Shown in pieces: positions 17,159-26,881 of a stretch of 64,000 bases of DNA. Each line of letters opens with the position of its first letter. The first letter of the stretch is position 1. Source of the stretch: an uncultured Alphaproteobacteria bacterium. Its GTDB lineage: Bacteria; Pseudomonadota; Alphaproteobacteria; Rhodobacterales; Rhodobacteraceae. Location: assembly GCA_902599445.1 (NCBI GenBank), contig CACKFK010000004.1, positions 16,551 through 80,550 on the forward strand. The letters run 5' to 3'. The notes beneath the pieces are model-generated. The model saw only the letters and a list, made by a program, of their open reading frames with translations. It ran no database searches and was not told the DNA's origin. The translations under genes and the position numbers were made by a program.

Positions 17159-17440
17159 TAATTTCTCCCATCTTGGTGTTTCAAATTTCATACAAAGCGT
17201 ATTCAGATGTTAGAATATTTTGCGGATAAAGCAATAGATTTACTTAAAACAAAAAGACATAAAAACTTTTCAGATTTTGAGTCAATTGAGTCCTTTCAGA
17301 ATAACTTATTATACCTTCAAAATCTAATTAATTAGCTAAAAGCAACCCATTCATTTTGCTGGAAATCTAAATACAATATCTAATCTAGGATCAAACGCGG
17401 AGCTTTTTCTTTACCTTGGATGATAAAAAAAACTTTCAAG

Positions 17441-20400
17441 CTATGCTACGGTTTCAACCGTGATAAACTCAGCAGAGAGGTCACTAAGGCTGGTAAAGTT
17501 GGCCCCTTCGAAGGTGAGTGATAAAGAACCCCAAGTTACAGTGTTACTAGATGCCAGTGCTATTGAGTTAGGATCCCCACTCTGGAGGTAAAATTTTAGC
17601 TTATCACCTTGCGATAAATTATAGTCCTTGATAACGTCATTTCCCGAAGCATTTTCAAACTCAAAGGTATCAGCCCCTGCACCCCCCGTGAGGTTATCAA
17701 TCCCTGCGCCACCAAACAAGACATCATCCCCATCTCCACCATTTAAATCATCAGCTCCAGAAGAAGCCCAGATGACATCGTCTCCAGCCTCTCCATTAAG
17801 AACCATAGCGTCGGTAATAGAAGTATTAGGAGAAGTGAGATCAATAACATCATCTCCTGCTCCTCCATTGATAGTTTCTATGGATATTAAACGATCCGTA
17901 TTCTTTTTTCCATAAGCGTCGTTACTTACAGAAAGGCTGCTATTAAAATCACCAAAGGCATCATGGAGAAAGAAAGCGTCACAATCTTTAGTTAAGTTAA
18001 GCGTATCTGAACCTGTGTTTCCGTTAATCACATCATGGAATTGATTTTTACCTTTAATAGGAATCTTATTGAAAATGATTTTGGAGGAGTTTATATTCCA
18101 GGCTTCGTTTTTAGAAGTCCATATACTGTCAGGATAGAGATTAATGGTGTCATTATTTCCACCAGCATCTGTGACATCGGCGCCTGATCCTACGGTAATG
18201 ATATCATTACCACTCCCACTAGTTACCTGGTCATTCCCAGCACCTAAGATAAGGATATCATTCTTACTTCCTGTTGAGATGACATCATTACCTTCTGTGC
18301 CATAAGTCTGCCCAGTGGCATCGGCACTATCGATCTTGATAACCCATTCAACCGTTTGGGTCATAGACGATTTATCTAATTTTACGAGTGCAGTATCATC
18401 CTTAGCTATCGCTGTAATTTTATAAGTACCATCAGAGGAAATAGCATTGCTTACATCAAGCTTCGAACTAGTTTGGCCACTTATTGTTGAACCATCTTTT
18501 TTCCACTCAAAAGTCAACAAACTTTCATCAACAGCATCTAGTATTAATGATGTAGGATTTACAATTGGATCACCATCCGAGATGTTACCACTGTTGAAGA
18601 AACTGGATGCAAGAGTAGAAGTAGTTATAATAGTGTCACCTTTGTTTGTTGAATCGGACCAAGTTAATCCACCCCTTACATTAATCTTAATGTCACCAAG
18701 GTCTGCCACTGCTGTTGAATTTCCGGAACCATCTTTAATGGATGTACCATCAAAATAGTATTTGTCTTTAAGCTTTAGTTGGTTTCCCCTGTTCACATAC
18801 TTGTGAATAGTTCCATCGGAACCAATTACATATCGATGACCTCCACCAAAGATTTCACTAATTAAATTACCAGATGCATCTTCGATGCGAAAAATATCTT
18901 TATCACCTAAATTCCATCCGCTATTTGTTCCCTGCCATATAGTACTAGGACTCTGAATTTCTCCATCTCTATTAATCCATTTTAATTTTAGGTCAGAGCC
19001 ATAATTGTTGATAAAAGTAGTGGAATAATTGGAAGAACCATAAAGGGATTTTGTGAGACCAGTAGTAGTCCCTTTAGGAATGGTCTTGTCAAACTCTTCA
19101 GATAATTCGAAATATGTGTGATTATTTGTATACCCCATCACAGCGTGAGAAAAGGTATTCCAATCGGCACTTATAGCTCCAATAGTAGCCCCATAGACCT
19201 TAGTAAAAACTGTTTGGGGAGTAACTGTAACCGTTTCAGTTACATTTGTTATGCTAATGCCTACGGTATTTTGAACAACTGAACCATCACCATCGCTGGT
19301 GAATTTAATTTTGAGTGCGTTGTCATTCCAGCCCCAATAATATCCCCAATTTAAAGTATCTGTATTAACGGAATAGGATTCGTGATCAAACATCCAGGCT
19401 TGATTCAGATAGAGGTCATTACCCTTAATTTCGAATTGATCTGTCCATCCTGTAAGAGAAAAAGTGCCACTGAGATTCCCACAGGAAAGAGTTCCTATTT
19501 TTATTCCAGCCTGACCTTCTTTCACTGATGAAGCACTCAGCTTAATGGTATTGGCGTTTGAACTATTAGAAAAGTTTGTCATTAAATCTGCAGCAGTGAT
19601 GGAGGTATTCCCATTACCACTGGTAGATGACGCACTCGTAGGAGTTCCTAAAGTAATAGCATCAACACTACTCAGTTGAATTGATTGGTTATTTGAATCT
19701 TTGATGACACTCCCATCAAAAGAATATCCAGCTTTCAGCTTGAGCGTATTATTGACTACTTCAAAATAATCATGGGTCTTAGCATAACCGAGGTTGGTTT
19801 CAGTCAGATGGACTGAGTTCGTGGAGAGATTGGCTACATGAGCCCCGGCATTATTGGATAAAGGGGCATAACCAAGTGTAATTGTTTCATTTAAATCCTT
19901 AACTGTAAAAGTAAAGGTCTCACTTAATTGATACTCTTTCCCGGTTGGATTAAAATTTACTGTAATGTTATTATTCCAGTCAGAAGAGACCCAGGTATTG
20001 TTCTTATAGGTGAAAACCTTACTTGATTCCTGATCAATAAAATAATTTTCTGCTAGGCGCAGCTGATTATTAGCAATGGTGAGATAATCGATAGGGTTTG
20101 CCAAGGAAAAGGTTCCCTCGATGTCTCCGACCGAAAGGTCACCAAGTAAGGCGCCTGAAACAGCCTCAAGAACAGTCGTATCACTAATCCCAATCTTTTT
20201 TGAATAATCCTTGGCACTATAATCATCTAGAGGCTTCACATAATTATAAAAACCAAGCACCATTGCTTCTTTACCTATTGCATCAAATTGGTTACTATTT
20301 TGGACATTACCTGCTGATCCCATCAGAGAACCGGGTGTTGGGGTATAAACTCCTTTTTCATGATAATATCCTCCCTCGAATGCTCCAATTGCTCCTAGAA

Positions 20401-23400
20401 CTCCATCATCATACCCCCACCATCTTTCCCACTTATGACCATCTGGTCCACTAGAGTTCTTGCTGAGATCTGGTGCATTAGGTTCATCACCTACGTAAGT
20501 TTCTCCATCCCCTATCCCATTTTGGACTGCAAGTTCCTTCCAAATATATTGGTCGCCAAGTCCTCCAATAGAGTGTCCAAATTCGTGAGCAAATGTATCT
20601 CCCATCCCAGGCTGACCACTTTGAGTAACAGTAGGTTTTCCCATATATCCACTTGCTGTACCTCCACCCAATTTAGTATTGACCAAAATTACAACTTGAT
20701 CCGCTGTAAACCCAGTACCGCTCAATCCACTTGCTAGGATAGCTTTTGCCGCCACTGCATTATCAGTCGGGTTGTCATAGATCCCAACTTCCTTCCTCTG
20801 AATATTTAATGCTGTATCCACATAAGTATTTTCGTGTGGAATATCTACACCACTTTCATTTGACACAACTTGTATGACATGAAAATTAAAATAATTTTTA
20901 TAAGTTTTGAAAGGTTCTAGTTCCGTTCCTGCAAACAATTCAGATGTGAGGTTATAAAGATGCTGGGGCTGGGTATAATTAAGCTCATTAGCAGTGTACC
21001 CATCACCAAGGATAACCACGTCAATTCTATTATCTTTATTTCCATCCCCAACAATTGTAGTGAACGTACTATTTATAGCTTCCAAACTGTTGAAACTATT
21101 CAAGTACTTATTATTGAGATCAGAAGCGGTAATGGTTTTATTGATGGAAACAACATTGCTGGTGGTCGCATTAGAAGTCACAAGAGAACCGCTGGGTGTG
21201 AGGGTTAGTGTATTTAGATGATTAATGTCGTACTCATTCCCGTTTTTATCTTTGAGCTTACCTTCGATGTATTGATAATCACTTTTGAGTTTTAATTCTC
21301 CATTCACATATTCGAAAAAGGTATCTGAAGAAAGCGTTGCTTCCTTAAAATAATTGGTTGCATTGGGCGTAACTGTAGCAATGGCCTCACCATAATGACC
21401 AGTAAAAAAGGCCTTGGGATCAACCGTAAGAGTCTCATTTAGATCAAAGATACTCGTTGTGAATGTTTTTTGAGAGGTAGTGGGTGCATTCTCTGGCGTG
21501 GTCACACTTCCATTTATTGCAAGTTTAACATGAGCCAACTGCTTAATGTCATGAGAACTACCCGAATTATGCTTGATAACGGAACCGTCATAGCTATAGG
21601 TGTTTTTGAGTTTCAGTTTATTACCGACAATCTCAAAGTAATCATGAGTGTTTTGATAACCTAAGATAATATCAGTGAGTTGCACGGAGTTAGTTGATAG
21701 TAAGGCAACAGTCCCACCAAACTCATTGAGTGTTAAAGACACTGGGGAGACAGTAATGGTTTCGTCAAGATTAACAATACTCGTTGTAATGGTTCCTGTG
21801 GTGACCTTATCATTGCTCTCAGTTAAGGTTATGCCAATACTGTTATTCCAGGAAATGGGATTGGACGGATTCCATGAACCCGAACTACCATCAAATACCT
21901 TGCCACTTTCGTAATCTAAGACAAAGCCATCAGTTAGCTTTAATTCATTACCACTAATGGTGAGGTAACTTTCTGAATTGGTCAGTGAAAAAGTTCCCGT
22001 TTTATCTCCTGCAGATAGGGTTCCTATTTTTACCCCAGGCAAAGCCTCAAGAATTGCCGTATTACTAATCTTAATAGTAGGTTCATTACCTGCTACATCA
22101 GTATTTCCTGTTTTAAAGAAGTTATTAGTGAGATCAGTAACAGTGATAAGGGTATCACCTTTTGTTGCTGAAACACTTTCCGTAGTTAATCCACCTCTGA
22201 CACTAATGCGAACATCTGCATCTAGAATAGTGAGTTTTCCAAGCATACCGGCATGGGAAGAACACTGATACCATAGGGTGTCTGGAGCATCGAGTGGAAC
22301 TGTGAATACTAAACTATCTCCATCATTGGAACTCCCGCTGCTTCCATTTCGAACAACGCCTGTTGTATATTCGTCATTAGTTCCGCTTGTTGAAGAGGTG
22401 GATTTTAAATAAAAGGGATGACCGCTTCCTGACATTTCAAATGTATAAGTTTTGCCACGAAAGAGCGTCAGGGTTGGGTCATTTGCGCCATCTATTTTAT
22501 AATCTGAAGTTGAGGAATCACTCTTATTCACGGCAAAAGTTTTACCACCAGCCAAGTCAGCCAAGGCAGTAGTGTTTCCATCCGTATCGATAAAGGATGT
22601 CCCATCAAATTTATAATTGTCTCTAAGCTTAAGTTGGTTACCTTTGTTCACATATTTGTGAATAGTACCGTTAGCATCAACAACATAACGATTGCCACCA
22701 CCGGTTATTTCGCTGATAAAATTCCCATCTCTATCTTCTATTTTATAAATACCGTTATCAAGTAAATACCAATTCCAACCGTTCCATAGGTTGGTTGGAT
22801 CCCCCCAACTGCCATCCTCTCCAAGTAACCTATATTGTAGATTCCCATCAGATCCATAGTTACTTATGATCTCGGCCTTCCACCAAGATCCCATAGGAGG
22901 TCCTTTTGTAAGGGAAATATCATTTCCAACTTGAAAAGTTTGTTCATACTCTTCAGATTGTTCAAAAAATGTATGTTGTTTTACAATGATGCGGGAAAAA
23001 TCATTCCAATTAGAATTAATTGTACCAATGGTAGCCCCAAAGACATTTTTATAGATAGTCTGAGGAGTAACAGAAACTGTTTCATCAACATTTGTTATAC
23101 CGAGGCTGATAGAGTTTTCGATTGCAGCCGAACCATCACTAGGGGTGAGCCTAATAGAAAGATTACTATTTCCCCAAGTCCAGGCCCAGGAACCATTATA
23201 GGTATCTGCAACCATACCATAAAGCTCATGATCGAACATGTAACCTTCTTTGATGTAAAGATCATTCCCCTTGATTTCAAAATAGTTTTTCCAATTAGAA
23301 GTCGTGGCATCCAAAGAGTAAGTACCGGTAAGGTTCCCACAGGATAAAGTACCAATCTTAACTCCAGGCTGACCCTCCTTTACCGATACCGTGCTCAACT

Positions 23401-24802
23401 TAATCGTATTGGTCACAGGCTGGGATGCATTATCAATGAGGTGTTTAACACTTTTTACTGTATCCCCATTAAAATTATTGGACTGGAAATTAATGGTAAT
23501 ATTGGCATTCCAACTGCCGTCGCCCCAAGAACCGGTAGTATTGTTTAAAACCTTACCTGTTTCATGATCTAGTAGGTATCCATCGGTCAAATATAGTTCA
23601 TCGTTGATTATGGTGAGTGCATTATTAGAGTTTGGTAGGGAAAATGTACCGGTTTTGTCTACAGCGGATAAAGTTCCAATCTTAACACCTGAAATTGATT
23701 CCAGGATTTCAGTATTGCTTATAGAAATGATTGGTTGGTTAGCTTTTTCATCAACATTGCCACTATTAAAAAATTTGGTGGTTAAGTCATTTACACTAAT
23801 GACAGTATCGCCATGATTGGAATCCTTACTAGGTATTGTTTGCCCACCAAGGACATTGAGGCGAACATCTGCATCTAGAATAGTGAGTTTTCCAAGCATA
23901 CTGTCATGGGTGGAACACTGATACCATAGGGTGTCTGGGGCATCGAGTGGAACTGTGAATACTAAACTATCTCCATCATTGGAACTCCCGCTGCTTCCAT
24001 TTCGAACAACGCCTGTTTTATATTCGTCATTAGTTCCATTTGTTGAAGAGGTGGATTTTAAATAAAAAGGATGACCGCTTCCTGACATATCAAATGTATA
24101 GGTTTTGCCACGAAAGAGCGTCAGGGTTGGGTCATCTGCGCCATCTATTTTGAAATCTGAAGTTGAGGAAGCACTCTTATCCACGACAAAAGTTTTACCA
24201 CCAGCCAAGTCAGCCAAGGCAGTAGTGTTACCATCCGTATCGATAAAGGATGTCCCGTTAAAATAATAGGTGTCCTTTAATTTAAGTTTTTTCCCAGAAG
24301 GATCGATTTCGAAAAATGTGTGAGAATTATGATAGCCCATCGTTAGCTGGGAGAAAAAATTCCAGTCAGCAGAAAGGTCTGCAATTGAAGCTCCATATAC
24401 ATCTTTATAAACTTTATGAGGGGTTACAGTGACCTTTTCGTTAACGTCCGTTATAGCAATCTTTATTTCATTTTGAACAACAGTGCCGCTGTCTGAAGTG
24501 AATTTAATATTTAATGAATTACCTAATGCCCACCAGGTGCTAAAATAATCACCTTTTTGTACCCAACCCCCTTCATAATCAAACATCCAGCCTTCAGCAA
24601 AGTAGAGATCATTTCCTTTGATAACAAATCCTATTGGGCTTCCATTATTCTTCCAAGTTGCATCTGTAATTTCATAAGTTCCACTTAATCCTCCACAAGA
24701 AAGGGTTCCTATTTTACTACCTATTTGACCCTCGAAAAAACTTGAGGTGCTCAATGAAATGGGTTTAGTCAAACGACAAATTCCTTTCGGTAAGTTATGC
24801 AT
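17441..24802 (-). CDS. Giant predicted secreted protein: cadherin/Ig-like repeats, two cupredoxin modules, M64-type metalloprotease, RTX C-terminus
   Basis: About 2453 residues from the ATG at 24802 (a TTG 12 bases upstream is possible). No N-terminal signal peptide is seen; type I secretion through the C-terminal RTX region is therefore likely. In order: several roughly 100-residue beta-repeats (pattern VKIGTLSCGNLSGTYSL); two plastocyanin-like modules near residues 210-320 and 760-870 with GHPFYLK and YQCS-H--MLG copper-ligand patterns (His, Cys, His, Met); further beta-repeats; an M64-type peptidase domain about 1250-1525 with HEFGH (H1406-x3-H1410 from this start); more repeats; and Ca-binding nonapeptides (GGxGDDVL) near 2170-2230 and 2310-2400. 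Such a protein could be an extracellular protease or adhesin. No TolC, ABC exporter or HlyD gene is in the window. Confidence 0.85.
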   Translation of the reverse strand: MHNLPKGICRLTKPISLSTSSFFEGQIGSKIGTLSCGGLSGTYEITDATWKNNGSPIGFVIKGNDLYFAEGWMFDYEGGWVQKGDYFSTWWALGNSLNIKFTSDSGTVVQNEIKIAITDVNEKVTVTPHKVYKDVYGASIADLSADWNFFSQLTMGYHNSHTFFEIDPSGKKLKLKDTYYFNGTSFIDTDGNTTALADLAGGKTFVVDKSASSTSDFKIDGADDPTLTLFRGKTYTFDMSGSGHPFYLKSTSSTNGTNDEYKTGVVRNGSSGSSNDGDSLVFTVPLDAPDTLWYQCSTHDSMLGKLTILDADVRLNVLGGQTIPSKDSNHGDTVISVNDLTTKFFNSGNVDEKANQPIISISNTEILESISGVKIGTLSAVDKTGTFSLPNSNNALTIINDELYLTDGYLLDHETGKVLNNTTGSWGDGSWNANITINFQSNNFNGDTVKSVKHLIDNASQPVTNTIKLSTVSVKEGQPGVKIGTLSCGNLTGTYSLDATTSNWKNYFEIKGNDLYIKEGYMFDHELYGMVADTYNGSWAWTWGNSNLSIRLTPSDGSAAIENSISLGITNVDETVSVTPQTIYKNVFGATIGTINSNWNDFSRIIVKQHTFFEQSEEYEQTFQVGNDISLTKGPPMGSWWKAEIISNYGSDGNLQYRLLGEDGSWGDPTNLWNGWNWYLLDNGIYKIEDRDGNFISEITGGGNRYVVDANGTIHKYVNKGNQLKLRDNYKFDGTSFIDTDGNTTALADLAGGKTFAVNKSDSSTSDYKIDGANDPTLTLFRGKTYTFEMSGSGHPFYLKSTSSTSGTNDEYTTGVVRNGSSGSSNDGDSLVFTVPLDAPDTLWYQCSSHAGMLGKLTILDADVRISVRGGLTTESVSATKGDTLITVTDLTNNFFKTGNTDVAGNEPTIKISNTAILEALPGVKIGTLSAGDKTGTFSLTNSESYLTISGNELKLTDGFVLDYESGKVFDGSSGSWNPSNPISWNNSIGITLTESNDKVTTGTITTSIVNLDETITVSPVSLTLNEFGGTVALLSTNSVQLTDIILGYQNTHDYFEIVGNKLKLKNTYSYDGSVIKHNSGSSHDIKQLAHVKLAINGSVTTPENAPTTSQKTFTTSIFDLNETLTVDPKAFFTGHYGEAIATVTPNATNYFKEATLSSDTFFEYVNGELKLKSDYQYIEGKLKDKNGNEYDINHLNTLTLTPSGSLVTSNATTSNVVSINKTITASDLNNKYLNSFNSLEAINSTFTTIVGDGNKDNRIDVVILGDGYTANELNYTQPQHLYNLTSELFAGTELEPFKTYKNYFNFHVIQVVSNESGVDIPHENTYVDTALNIQRKEVGIYDNPTDNAVAAKAILASGLSGTGFTADQVVILVNTKLGGGTASGYMGKPTVTQSGQPGMGDTFAHEFGHSIGGLGDQYIWKELAVQNGIGDGETYVGDEPNAPDLSKNSSGPDGHKWERWWGYDDGVLGAIGAFEGGYYHEKGVYTPTPGSLMGSAGNVQNSNQFDAIGKEAMVLGFYNYVKPLDDYSAKDYSKKIGISDTTVLEAVSGALLGDLSVGDIEGTFSLANPIDYLTIANNQLRLAENYFIDQESSKVFTYKNNTWVSSDWNNNITVNFNPTGKEYQLSETFTFTVKDLNETITLGYAPLSNNAGAHVANLSTNSVHLTETNLGYAKTHDYFEVVNNTLKLKAGYSFDGSVIKDSNNQSIQLSSVDAITLGTPTSASSTSGNGNTSITAADLMTNFSNSSNANTIKLSASSVKEGQAGIKIGTLSCGNLSGTFSLTGWTDQFEIKGNDLYLNQAWMFDHESYSVNTDTLNWGYYWGWNDNALKIKFTSDGDGSVVQNTVGISITNVTETVTVTPQTVFTKVYGATIGAISADWNTFSHAVMGYTNNHTYFELSEEFDKTIPKGTTTGLTKSLYGSSNYSTTFINNYGSDLKLKWINRDGEIQSPSTIWQGTNSGWNLGDKDIFRIEDASGNLISEIFGGGHRYVIGSDGTIHKYVNRGNQLKLKDKYYFDGTSIKDGSGNSTAVADLGDIKINVRGGLTWSDSTNKGDTIITTSTLASSFFNSGNISDGDPIVNPTSLILDAVDESLLTFEWKKDGSTISGQTSSKLDVSNAISSDGTYKITAIAKDDTALVKLDKSSMTQTVEWVIKIDSADATGQTYGTEGNDVISTGSKNDILILGAGNDQVTSGSGNDIITVGSGADVTDAGGNNDTINLYPDSIWTSKNEAWNINSSKIIFNKIPIKGKNQFHDVINGNTGSDTLNLTKDCDAFFLHDAFGDFNSSLSVSNDAYGKKNTDRLISIETINGGAGDDVIDLTSPNTSITDAMVLNGEAGDDVIWASSGADDLNGGDGDDVLFGGAGIDNLTGGAGADTFEFENASGNDVIKDYNLSQGDKLKFYLQSGDPNSIALASSNTVTWGSLSLTFEGANFTSLSDLSAEFITVETVA
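22208..22603. repeat. Internal duplication, copy 2 (cupredoxin module)
   Basis: A 396-base block within the giant gene matches 23861-24256 at constant offset 1653 with no indel and about 18 mismatches (about 95% identity). It covers 132 codons of the second cupredoxin module. Confidence 0.85.
23861..24256. repeat. Internal duplication, copy 1 (cupredoxin module)
   Basis: The partner of 22208-22603. Most differences are single bases, and a small cluster lies in the copper-ligand loop (CSTHDSM here, CSSHAGM in the other copy), with Cys, His and Met kept in both. Confidence 0.85.
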
Positions 24803-25082
24803 CAAAATGAACAAGCTAAGAGCAGCTATATTCTAATATGATTGTGCCTTACACTAAATCAAGAATCAAGCAACCTAAAAAGCCAAACCATCAATATGGC
24901 TCTAAAAAAAGAAAAAAGTTTCCATAAGAATTATCAACAAATATTTGAAACGTATTCCCGTTGCTAAAGAAATCTTTTTTATTTTTTATAGTGAGAGATA
25001 AGAAAAATATGCAGCGCTGAAATTATTTCTGTAGCTACCAGTCTATTTATATAGCGTCCGTAATCATTAGTGATTAAATTTT

Positions 25083-26054
25083 TTATCCAAATTGGCTCAA
25101 GCGATACTTAATTATTGACTTAGCTTCCGCCATGGTCCTCTCAACAAGTTCTTTAACGCTCGGTATGTCTCTTATTAAACCAGCGACCATTCCACAGGAC
25201 CAGGCACCAGTATCGGCTTCTCCATCAATCATAACTTTTGGATATACCCCAACCACCTCTTTTTGAATGTCTTCAAATGACAGACTACTGCCTTTTTCTT
25301 TCTCAATTGCCAAAACATGATTAACAGCTGGGTTTTTTAGTACTCTCTCAGTATTTCTTAAATTTCTCATAATAAGCGCAGTATCCAATTCAGTCGCTTT
25401 TAATATAGCATCTTTCACATTTTGGTGAGCTGGGGACTCTTTAGTCATCATCATTCTTGTACCCATATTGATTCCGTCTGCTCCTAAAGACAGTGCAGCT
25501 ATTAGAGATCTGCCATCAGCCATGCCACCAGATGCTATTATAGGAATTTGTAACTCTTCGGCAGCTCTTGGAATCAAAATCATATTCGGAATATCATCCT
25601 CCCCTGGGTGTCCACCACATTCAAAACCATCAATTGATATTGCATCCAAGCCAATTTTCTGGGCCTTTAATGCATGTCTAACTGAAGTACATTTATGTAT
25701 AATTTTTATCTTTGCATCTTTTAACTGAGGTACATATTTCTCTGGATTTCTTCCAGCTGTTTCCACAATTTTTATCCCATTATCAATTATAGCTTCAATG
25801 TATCTAGGATAGTCGGGTGAAGCTAAACTTGGTAAGAAAGTTAAATTTACGGCAATTGGTTTTTTTGTAAGCTTTTTGCATTTGGCTATTTCCTCATTCA
25901 ACTTATCAGGACTAGGTTGGGTTAGCGCCGTAATAGTCCCTAACCCTCCTGCTTCAGAAACTGCCGCAGCTAATTCAGCAAAACCTACATAATGCATTCC
26001 ACCTTGAATGATTGGATACTGTATATTGAGAAGTTCTGTGATTCTTGTTTTCAT
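25083..26054 (-). CDS. Nitronate monooxygenase-like flavoprotein
   Basis: A 323-residue FMN enzyme. The N-terminus IQYPIIQGGMHYVG, the SIDGFECGGHPGEDD segment (His of the active-site loop, residues about 180-192), and the IIASGGMADGRS and GADGINMGTRMM phosphate-binding segments match the 2-nitropropane dioxygenase/nitronate monooxygenase family. It would oxidise alkyl nitronates or a related substrate with FMN and O2. FabK-type enoyl reductases share the fold, but the GGHPGEDD loop favours the monooxygenase group. It is monocistronic, divergent from the GST gene at 26148. Confidence 0.85.
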   Translation of the reverse strand: MKTRITELLNIQYPIIQGGMHYVGFAELAAAVSEAGGLGTITALTQPSPDKLNEEIAKCKKLTKKPIAVNLTFLPSLASPDYPRYIEAIIDNGIKIVETAGRNPEKYVPQLKDAKIKIIHKCTSVRHALKAQKIGLDAISIDGFECGGHPGEDDIPNMILIPRAAEELQIPIIASGGMADGRSLIAALSLGADGINMGTRMMMTKESPAHQNVKDAILKATELDTALIMRNLRNTERVLKNPAVNHVLAIEKEKGSSLSFEDIQKEVVGVYPKVMIDGEADTGAWSCGMVAGLIRDIPSVKELVERTMAEAKSIIKYRLSQFG

Positions 26055-26147
26055 TGTTCAATCTTTGCAATATTTAGAAAAAGTTATAAAACGATTGGCA
26101 CATAATAGTCAGATCAAAATTCTTAAGTCAAAGGTGTCGTAGCGTCC

Positions 26148-26789
26148 ATGGAAATGAAAGAGTTAGATCATCCAATTTTGTATTCCTTCAGGAGATGCCC
26201 ATATGCAATGCGTGCGCGCCTCAGTCTACTAGTATCTAATCAAAGAGTTGAAATAAGAGAGGTTTACTTAAGAGAAAAACCACAAGAATTCCTAAAATCT
26301 TCTAAATCAGCTACAGTACCTTGTTTGGTAACAAACCAAGAGAACATCGATGAAAGTCTGGACATTATGATTTGGGCTTTGAAGCTAAATGATCCATACC
26401 AATGGTTAAAAATGCCAAAGCTAGGGTATGACTTTATCAGTCAGAATGATGGACCCTTTAAATTGGCTCTGGATAGAACAAAGTATCACTCGAGATACCC
26501 AAACGAAGATCCTATTAAGAATAGAGAGATTGCTTCTGAATTTATTAGTGAATTAGAGAAAAAAATGGCTGGAAGTTTCTTGTTTGGGGATCAACCCTCT
26601 TTAGCAGACATGGCTATACTCCCTTTTGTAAGGCAATTTGCCTTTATTGATAAATTATGGTTTGATCATCAATCTTGGCCAAAAGTGGTAGCTTGGCTAA
26701 ATGATTTTCTTAGTTCCGAACTTTTTCTCAATATCCAAAAAAAATATGATCGTTGGTTGCCTGAATCAAAGACCATTTTCTTTCCTTAA
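26148..26789 (+). CDS. Glutathione S-transferase-like protein
   Basis: A 213-residue protein with the thioredoxin-like N-domain (YSFRRCPYAMRAR, residues 11-24; possible catalytic Cys or Ser in RRCPYA) and a conserved cis-Pro region (SATVPCLV). The C-terminal helical domain shows LADMAILPFVRQFA, the GST helix 6 pattern. Substrate cannot be read; it may be a detoxifying or disulfide-reducing enzyme. It stands between convergent and divergent neighbours and is not part of an operon. Confidence 0.82.
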   Translation: MEMKELDHPILYSFRRCPYAMRARLSLLVSNQRVEIREVYLREKPQEFLKSSKSATVPCLVTNQENIDESLDIMIWALKLNDPYQWLKMPKLGYDFISQNDGPFKLALDRTKYHSRYPNEDPIKNREIASEFISELEKKMAGSFLFGDQPSLADMAILPFVRQFAFIDKLWFDHQSWPKVVAWLNDFLSSELFLNIQKKYDRWLPESKTIFFP

Positions 26790-26881
26790 TATTATTAATA
26801 TTAATCAACAAAAATAATGATAAAAATGTAATCCCGAAATCATAGCAAGGTCTGTAACGATTTGGATGGTTTATGAATGGC

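Noticed and set aside
17255..17275. A Pho-box-like stretch (GACATAAAAACTTTT) before phnD
   Set aside because: The second half-site is poor and the orientation is opposite to the gene, so PhoB control of phn is not supported by sequence.
17441..24802. Repeats inside the giant gene as a CRISPR or satellite array
   Set aside because: They lie in one open minus-strand frame, vary in length and encode recognisable beta-domains, so they are protein repeats. The short plus-strand frames over them are shadows.
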